DNA from: Deltaproteobacteria bacterium
GTDB lineage: Bacteria; Desulfobacterota; Desulfobulbia; Desulfobulbales; Desulfurivibrionaceae
DNA length: 64,000 nucleotides
Reading direction: 5' to 3'
Assembly (NCBI GenBank): GCA_026388735.1
Contig: JAPLJG010000048.1
Coordinates: 1-64,000 of the forward strand
Part shown: piece after piece, positions 59,021-64,000 of the stretch
Layout of the letters: every line of letters begins with the position of its first letter
How positions within the stretch are numbered: the stretch's first letter is position 1
Translations under genes and position numbers: made by a program
Notes under the pieces: generated by a model
The model's database searches: none
The model's input: the letters and a program-made list of their open reading frames with translations, nothing else
What the model was told of the DNA's origin: nothing

Positions 59021-59818
59021 CTAGCTCACGCCAAAAAACTGCATCCGGTCCAGGGCGGCCAAGCTTTCCCACAGGTCATCTTCGGTGTGGGGCTCCAGGG
59101 TAATCAGGGGCTGCAACCGCTGTTCTTTGAGATAGCTGAACAGACCTGGGAAATCAAAGCTCCCCCTCCCCGGCGCAAGGTGTGCGTCCCGGTCGCCGTG
59201 GTTGTCATGCAGGTGGAGTTGACCGAGCCAGGGGGCAAGGGCGGGTAGCCAGTCTTGCCAGGAGTTTTTGGCAAAGGAGGCAACATGGCCTACGTCGAGG
59301 CAGAACCTGGCAAGGGGCGAATCGAGGGCGGTGAGCATTTTTCTGTGTTGCTCCGGCCCTGTTTCGTAAGTGTTTTCAAGCATCAGCGGTACTTGGTGGG
59401 CGGCAGCTTTTGCCAGTAGCGCCTGCCAGGTTGTCAGGGAAGCGTTGAACCAGGCAGCTTGCTTGTAATCGTGTTTGTTTGCTTCGTAGTTCAGGTGGCA
59501 GACCACCGAGACCGGTTGAAATACCTCGATGAGGTCAAAGGCCTTGCCCAGTTTGCTGCGGCTGGCCGCCAGGATATTTCCGTCCAGCCCCCCGGGGGCG
59601 AGATCGAAAAAGGGGGCGTGCAGGGTGCAGCGGAGTCCGGCCTCGGCCAGGGTCTTGGCAACCTCCCGGTATTCGGCACCGGTGGCGGTGTAGAGCGTAT
59701 CGCCTTCCAGCCCGATTTCCGGTTGGATGCGGTGAGTAAGAACAAGATCCATCTCCTGCTGGAGGCGACGAAAGGGAAAATTGATAAAACAGCGCGAGGT
59801 GATGTGCTGGTAGGTCAT
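59021..59818 (-). CDS. Sugar phosphate isomerase/epimerase-like TIM-barrel protein
   Basis: FCLDVGHVASF...GQLHLHDNHGDRDAHLAPGRGSFDFPGLFSYLKE. Confidence 0.82.
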   Translation of the reverse strand: MTYQHITSRCFINFPFRRLQQEMDLVLTHRIQPEIGLEGDTLYTATGAEYREVAKTLAEAGLRCTLHAPFFDLAPGGLDGNILAASRSKLGKAFDLIEVFQPVSVVCHLNYEANKHDYKQAAWFNASLTTWQALLAKAAAHQVPLMLENTYETGPEQHRKMLTALDSPLARFCLDVGHVASFAKNSWQDWLPALAPWLGQLHLHDNHGDRDAHLAPGRGSFDFPGLFSYLKEQRLQPLITLEPHTEDDLWESLAALDRMQFFGVS

Positions 59819-59839
59819 TTTTTCACCAGTAGGCGTGCA

Positions 59840-60010
59840 TCAATCATCCAGCTTTTTGGCCTCGTCGATAAGCATGATGGGGATGTCTTCGCGGATCTCG
59901 TACAGTAGCCGACAGCTCTCGCAGACCAGGCCGTCTTTTTTTTCGGTGAGCGTTACCTCCCCTTTGCATTTTGGACAGGCAAGGATATCAAGCAGTTCCT
60001 GGCTGATCAT
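59840..60010 (-). CDS. Trm112-family zinc-ribbon protein
   Basis: MISQELLDILACPKCKGEVTLTEKKDGLVCESCRLLYEIREDIPIMLIDEA. Confidence 0.93.
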   Translation of the reverse strand: MISQELLDILACPKCKGEVTLTEKKDGLVCESCRLLYEIREDIPIMLIDEAKKLDD

Positions 60011-60264
60011 GGCGTGGCTCCGGCTGATGGTATTCGGCGGCAGATGGGGTTGTTTTTGGCGGTAAACGCCACAGGTACGGCTCATCTAAAAACTTTCTAT
60101 TTGTTGTGAAATGCGCTAGGATAACGGACCTTTTCAGGTAGTCAGCTTATGCTGGCAAGATCTTAGGGGTGAAGATAAAATGCCTTGTCAAGAAAAGCAA
60201 GCCTTTCCATGGGTGCGGCGATTGGCCGTCTGTTGAGCGGCATTTGTTTGGGAGAAGAGCGAAA

Positions 60265-61143
60265 GTGAAAGGAATAATACTGGCAGGTGGCTCAGGTACG
60301 CGGCTCTATCCGCTGACCCGGTCGGTGAGTAAGCAGCTGTTGCCGGTCTATGACAAGCCCATGATCTATTACCCCCTGTCCACCCTCATGCTGGCAGGGA
60401 TTCGGGAGGTTTTGCTCATCACCACCCCGGAGGACCAGGGGCAGTTCATGCAGCTGTTGGGCGATGGCCGTCAGTGGGGCATTAGCCTGGAGTACGCGGT
60501 GCAGCCCAAGCCCGAAGGCATTGCCCAGGCCTTTGTGATCGGGGAGAAATTTATCGGCAACGCGCCGGTCTGCCTTATCCTCGGGGATAACATTTTCTAT
60601 GGGCCGGGATTGGCCCAGACCATTCAGGATAAAGGGGCTGATCCAAAGGGCGGGATGGTTTTCGGCTACTATGTGCGCGACCCTGAACGGTATGGGGTGA
60701 TCTCCTTTGCCCCGGACCGGACTGTGCTTGATATCGAGGAGAAACCGGCCAAGCCGAAATCCCGTTACGCCGTAACGGGTCTCTATTTCTATGACAGCCA
60801 GGTGGTGGAGATTGCCAAAAACCTCAAGCCTTCCGCCCGTGGGGAGCTTGAGATAACCGATGTCAATAAGGTGTATCTTGCCAAGGGGCAGCTGCAAGTC
60901 GAACTCTTGGGGCGTGGTACGGCGTGGCTTGACACCGGCACCCATAATTCTCTGCTGGATGCGGCCAATTTTATCAAGGTTGTGGAAGACCGGCAGGGGT
61001 TGAAGATTGCCTGCCTTGAGGAGATTGCCTTCCGGATGGGCTATATCGATGGCGCGCAGTTGGCGCGGCTGGCCGAGCCCCTGAAGAAAAATGGCTACGG
61101 CCAGTATCTGCTGCAAGTTCTCGATGAGGAGCAAGGACGATGA
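60265..61143 (+). CDS. rfbA: Glucose-1-phosphate thymidylyltransferase
   Basis: [41 protein letters not shown]. Confidence 0.98.
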   Translation: MKGIILAGGSGTRLYPLTRSVSKQLLPVYDKPMIYYPLSTLMLAGIREVLLITTPEDQGQFMQLLGDGRQWGISLEYAVQPKPEGIAQAFVIGEKFIGNAPVCLILGDNIFYGPGLAQTIQDKGADPKGGMVFGYYVRDPERYGVISFAPDRTVLDIEEKPAKPKSRYAVTGLYFYDSQVVEIAKNLKPSARGELEITDVNKVYLAKGQLQVELLGRGTAWLDTGTHNSLLDAANFIKVVEDRQGLKIACLEEIAFRMGYIDGAQLARLAEPLKKNGYGQYLLQVLDEEQGR

Positions 61144-61685
61144 GGTTTTTGCCCTCCGAGATCCCCGATGTGTTGCTCATTGAGCCCCAGGTCTTTGGAG
61201 ATAGTCGTGGCTTTTTCATGGAGACCTGGCATGCCGCAAAGTTTGCCGCAGTCGGGCTTGATCTTAATTTTGTCCAAGATAATCATAGCAAGTCGGTGCA
61301 GGGGACCCTGCGCGGGTTGCATTACCAGATCAGAAAGCCCCAGGGCAAGCTGGTGCGGGTGATCAGCGGCGAGGTGTTTGACGTGGCCGTTGACCTGCGA
61401 AAAAGCTCCCCCTTCTTTGGCAGATGGGTTGGCGAGATCCTCTCGGCGGAAAACAAGAAGATGCTCTGGGTGCCGCCGGGTTTTGCCCATGGTTTTTACG
61501 TGTTGAGTTCCGAGGCCGAATTTGTCTACAAGTGCACGGAGCTGTATGCCCCGGAGCAAGAATGTTGCATTCGCTGGGATGATTCTGCGCTGGGTATCGT
61601 CTGGCCGTTGTTGGCTCAGGCACCCCTGCTTTCGGCCAAGGATATGGCCGGGGTCTCGCTGGCCGAGGCGGAGTTGTATTCATGA
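61140..61685 (+). CDS. rfbC: dTDP-4-dehydrorhamnose 3,5-epimerase
   Basis: [15 protein letters not shown]...GTLRGLHYQ. Confidence 0.97.
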   Translation: MRFLPSEIPDVLLIEPQVFGDSRGFFMETWHAAKFAAVGLDLNFVQDNHSKSVQGTLRGLHYQIRKPQGKLVRVISGEVFDVAVDLRKSSPFFGRWVGEILSAENKKMLWVPPGFAHGFYVLSSEAEFVYKCTELYAPEQECCIRWDDSALGIVWPLLAQAPLLSAKDMAGVSLAEAELYS

Positions 61686-62557
61686 GGGTATTGCTTGTCG
61701 GCGGCAACGGCCAGTTGGGCAGGGAGCTGCAGTACTGCAAGCCAGTCGATATGGAGCTGCTGGCCTTGGCTTCAGCGGAGCTTGATCTTCGGGAGCCGGA
61801 AGAGGTGACGGCCAGGGTGAGTGGATTTCAACCCCAGGTGGTCATCAATGCTGCCGCCTATACTGCGGTGGACCGGGCGGAAAGCGAGCTGGAGGCAGCC
61901 TTTGCTGTGAACGGTCAGGGCGCGGCAAACCTTGCCCAAGCGGCCCGCATGGTGGGCGCATATTGTATTCAAGCGTCCACGGATTTTGTCTTTGACGGCG
62001 TGCAATCCCACCCCTATCTGGCTACGGACCGGACAAATCCCCTGGGGGTATACGGGGCCAGCAAGCTGGCTGGTGAGCAACTAGCTTTGGCGGTCTATCC
62101 GGAGGGAGTGGCCATTATCCGTACCGCCTGGCTCTATTCCGCGTTTGGTAATAATTTTGTCACCACCATGTTGCGGCTCATGGCCGAGCGGGAAAGCATA
62201 GGGGTGGTGGCGGATCAGGTCGGCACCCCTACCTGGGGCCGTGGTTTGGCCGAGGCTCTCTGGCAGATGTGCCGAGTGCAGCCAATGGGCATTTGCCATT
62301 GGACTGATGTCGGGGTAGCCAGTTGGTATGATTTTGCCGTAGCCATCCAGGAAGAGGGGGTTGGCTGTGGGCTGCTTGACCGGGAGATTCCCATCCGGCC
62401 CATCAATACCGTTGATTATCCGACCCCGGCCAGGCGGCCTCCCTACAGTGTCCTGGACAAGAGCGCGACTTGGGCGGCCTTGGGGCTGACGCCGCCTCAC
62501 TGGCGTGTTGCTTTGCGGCAGATGTTGCTTGAATATAAGGAGAACCGTGGTGCGTAA
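61682..62557 (+). CDS. rfbD: dTDP-4-dehydrorhamnose reductase
   Basis: [51 protein letters not shown]. Confidence 0.96.
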   Translation: MRVLLVGGNGQLGRELQYCKPVDMELLALASAELDLREPEEVTARVSGFQPQVVINAAAYTAVDRAESELEAAFAVNGQGAANLAQAARMVGAYCIQASTDFVFDGVQSHPYLATDRTNPLGVYGASKLAGEQLALAVYPEGVAIIRTAWLYSAFGNNFVTTMLRLMAERESIGVVADQVGTPTWGRGLAEALWQMCRVQPMGICHWTDVGVASWYDFAVAIQEEGVGCGLLDREIPIRPINTVDYPTPARRPPYSVLDKSATWAALGLTPPHWRVALRQMLLEYKENRGA

Positions 62558-63647
62558 GCTGCTGGTTACCGGCGGAGCCGGATTTATCGGGGCCAATTTC
62601 GTCCATTATTGGCTGGCCCAGTATCCGCAGGACCGGGTGGTGGTGCTCGATGCCCTGACCTATGCCGGAAATATGGCCAGCCTTGCCAGCTGCCTGGAGC
62701 AGGAGAACTGCCGTTTTGTCCACGGCGACATCGGGGATCAGGACCTGGTCGAAACCCTGTTGGCCGAAGAGGGACTCGATACCGTGGTCAACTTTGCCGC
62801 CGAATCCCATGTGGACCGCTCCATCCATGGCCCGGACCCCTTCGTGACCACCAACGTGGTCGGCGCCCACAGCCTGCTCAAAGCGGCGAAAAAGGTCTGG
62901 CTGGATGGGGGGGGCGGGCGATCGCACCGGTTCCATCACGTTTCCACCGATGAGGTTTATGGTTCGCTCACCTCGGAGGATTCGCCCTTTACCGAAGCCT
63001 CGGCCTATGCCCCCAATTCTCCCTATTCGGCGAGCAAGGCGGCCTCCGACCATCTTGTGCGGGCGTATCACCACACTTACGGGTTGGAGGTTAGCACCAG
63101 CAATTGTTCGAACAACTATGGTCCCTACCAGTTCCCGGAAAAGCTGATTCCGCTGATCATCCTCAATATCCTGGAGGCGAAACCGTTGCCCATCTACGGC
63201 GACGGCCTAAACATCCGCGACTGGCTCTATGTGGAAGATCATTGCCGGGGTATCGACCTGGTCCTACAGAAGGGCAGGGTCGGAGAAGTGTACAATATTG
63301 GGGGCAACAACGAATGGCACAATATCGAGATCGTCCGGCTGGTTTGCGATCTGGTGGATGATCAGCTCGCCGTCTCGGACAGCCTACGCCAGCGCTTTTC
63401 GCGTTCTCCGGTTTGTCTGGGGCACAAGGCGGAATCACTCATCACTTTTGTCAAGGACAGGCCAGGCCATGATCGGCGCTATGCCATCGATGCCGAGAAA
63501 AGTCGAAGCGAGCTGGGCTATGCTCCTCTGGAATCCTTTGAGACCGGGATACGAAAGACCATTGATTGGTACCTGAGCAACGAGGCATGGTGGCGGGGCG
63601 TGATGAACGGCAGTTACCGGGATTGGCTGGAAAAGCAGTATGACTAG
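62550..63647 (+). CDS. rfbB: dTDP-glucose 4,6-dehydratase
   Basis: KLLVTGGAGFIGANFVHYWL; NFAAESHVDRSIHGPDPFVTTNVVG. Confidence 0.97.
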   Translation: MRKLLVTGGAGFIGANFVHYWLAQYPQDRVVVLDALTYAGNMASLASCLEQENCRFVHGDIGDQDLVETLLAEEGLDTVVNFAAESHVDRSIHGPDPFVTTNVVGAHSLLKAAKKVWLDGGGGRSHRFHHVSTDEVYGSLTSEDSPFTEASAYAPNSPYSASKAASDHLVRAYHHTYGLEVSTSNCSNNYGPYQFPEKLIPLIILNILEAKPLPIYGDGLNIRDWLYVEDHCRGIDLVLQKGRVGEVYNIGGNNEWHNIEIVRLVCDLVDDQLAVSDSLRQRFSRSPVCLGHKAESLITFVKDRPGHDRRYAIDAEKSRSELGYAPLESFETGIRKTIDWYLSNEAWWRGVMNGSYRDWLEKQYD

Positions 63648-64000
63648 CGACAAGCTGCCACTTTCCGTGGCCATCATCACCAAGAACGAGGAGGATCGCC
63701 TGCCCGAGTGCCTGGCCAGTGTTGTCTTTGCCGCAGAGGTTGTGGTGGTGGATTCGGGGAGCACGGATAGGACTGTGGAGATTGCCCGAGAGTTTGGTGC
63801 AGTGGTATACGATGAGCCCTGGCAGGGGTTTGGCCGCCAGAAACAGCTGGCCATTGACTGTTGCCGGTACGATTGGATTTTGGTGCTGGATGCCGATGAG
63901 CGGGTTGGTGCAGAGTCTCGGCAGGAGATCAGCGAAGTATTGGTGGCGGGTTCGAATGTTGCCTACAGTTTTCCTCGCAAGAATTACTTTTGTGGGCGCT
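63640..64000 (+). CDS. Family 2 glycosyltransferase (truncated by window end)
   Basis: LSVAIITKNEEDRLPECLASVVFAAEVVVVDSGSTDRTVEIAREFGA; open at window edge. Confidence 0.9.
   Translation, partial: MTSDKLPLSVAIITKNEEDRLPECLASVVFAAEVVVVDSGSTDRTVEIAREFGAVVYDEPWQGFGRQKQLAIDCCRYDWILVLDADERVGAESRQEISEVLVAGSNVAYSFPRKNYFCGR

Noticed and set aside
59021-59818. CbiR cobamide-remodelling phosphodiesterase
   Set aside because: TIM-barrel epimerase fold is supported but the sequence does not allow a specific CbiR assignment.

Overview
The 64 kb window is a mostly syntenic, GC-rich bacterial chromosome, and its gene content looks like Desulfobacterota (taxonomy is inference only). The core includes rpmB, relA/spoT, proS, ispG, queA, murI, lolA, cobU/cobD, an S1-domain protein, rlmB, gmk, remA/DUF370, yicC, rfaE1, dnaE and rfbABCD, plus many signalling genes. 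No tRNA, rRNA, CRISPR array or intact transposase was recognised. The main discoveries are: (1) a multi-rhodanese exported protein (complement 38066..39382) split by one in-frame TGA at the CGGxxC position, followed by a canonical-looking bacterial SECIS hairpin with a GGUCU loop, so a likely selenoprotein; (2) a ydaO/c-di-AMP riboswitch upstream of a KimA-like APC transporter; (3) an accessory island (about 9.8-15.5 kb) with a decayed nuclease-helicase carrying about 204-bp tandem helicase-associated repeats, a trypsin-like protease with a poly-A frameshift, a small membrane protein whose 3' end overlaps an attC-like structure, an HNH-like protein and hicAB; (4) an apparently orphan B12-type RiPP-maturase-like radical SAM gene translationally coupled to cobU; (5) an apparent glycosidase/parvulin domain fusion; (6) several unexplained palindromic or REP-like elements.
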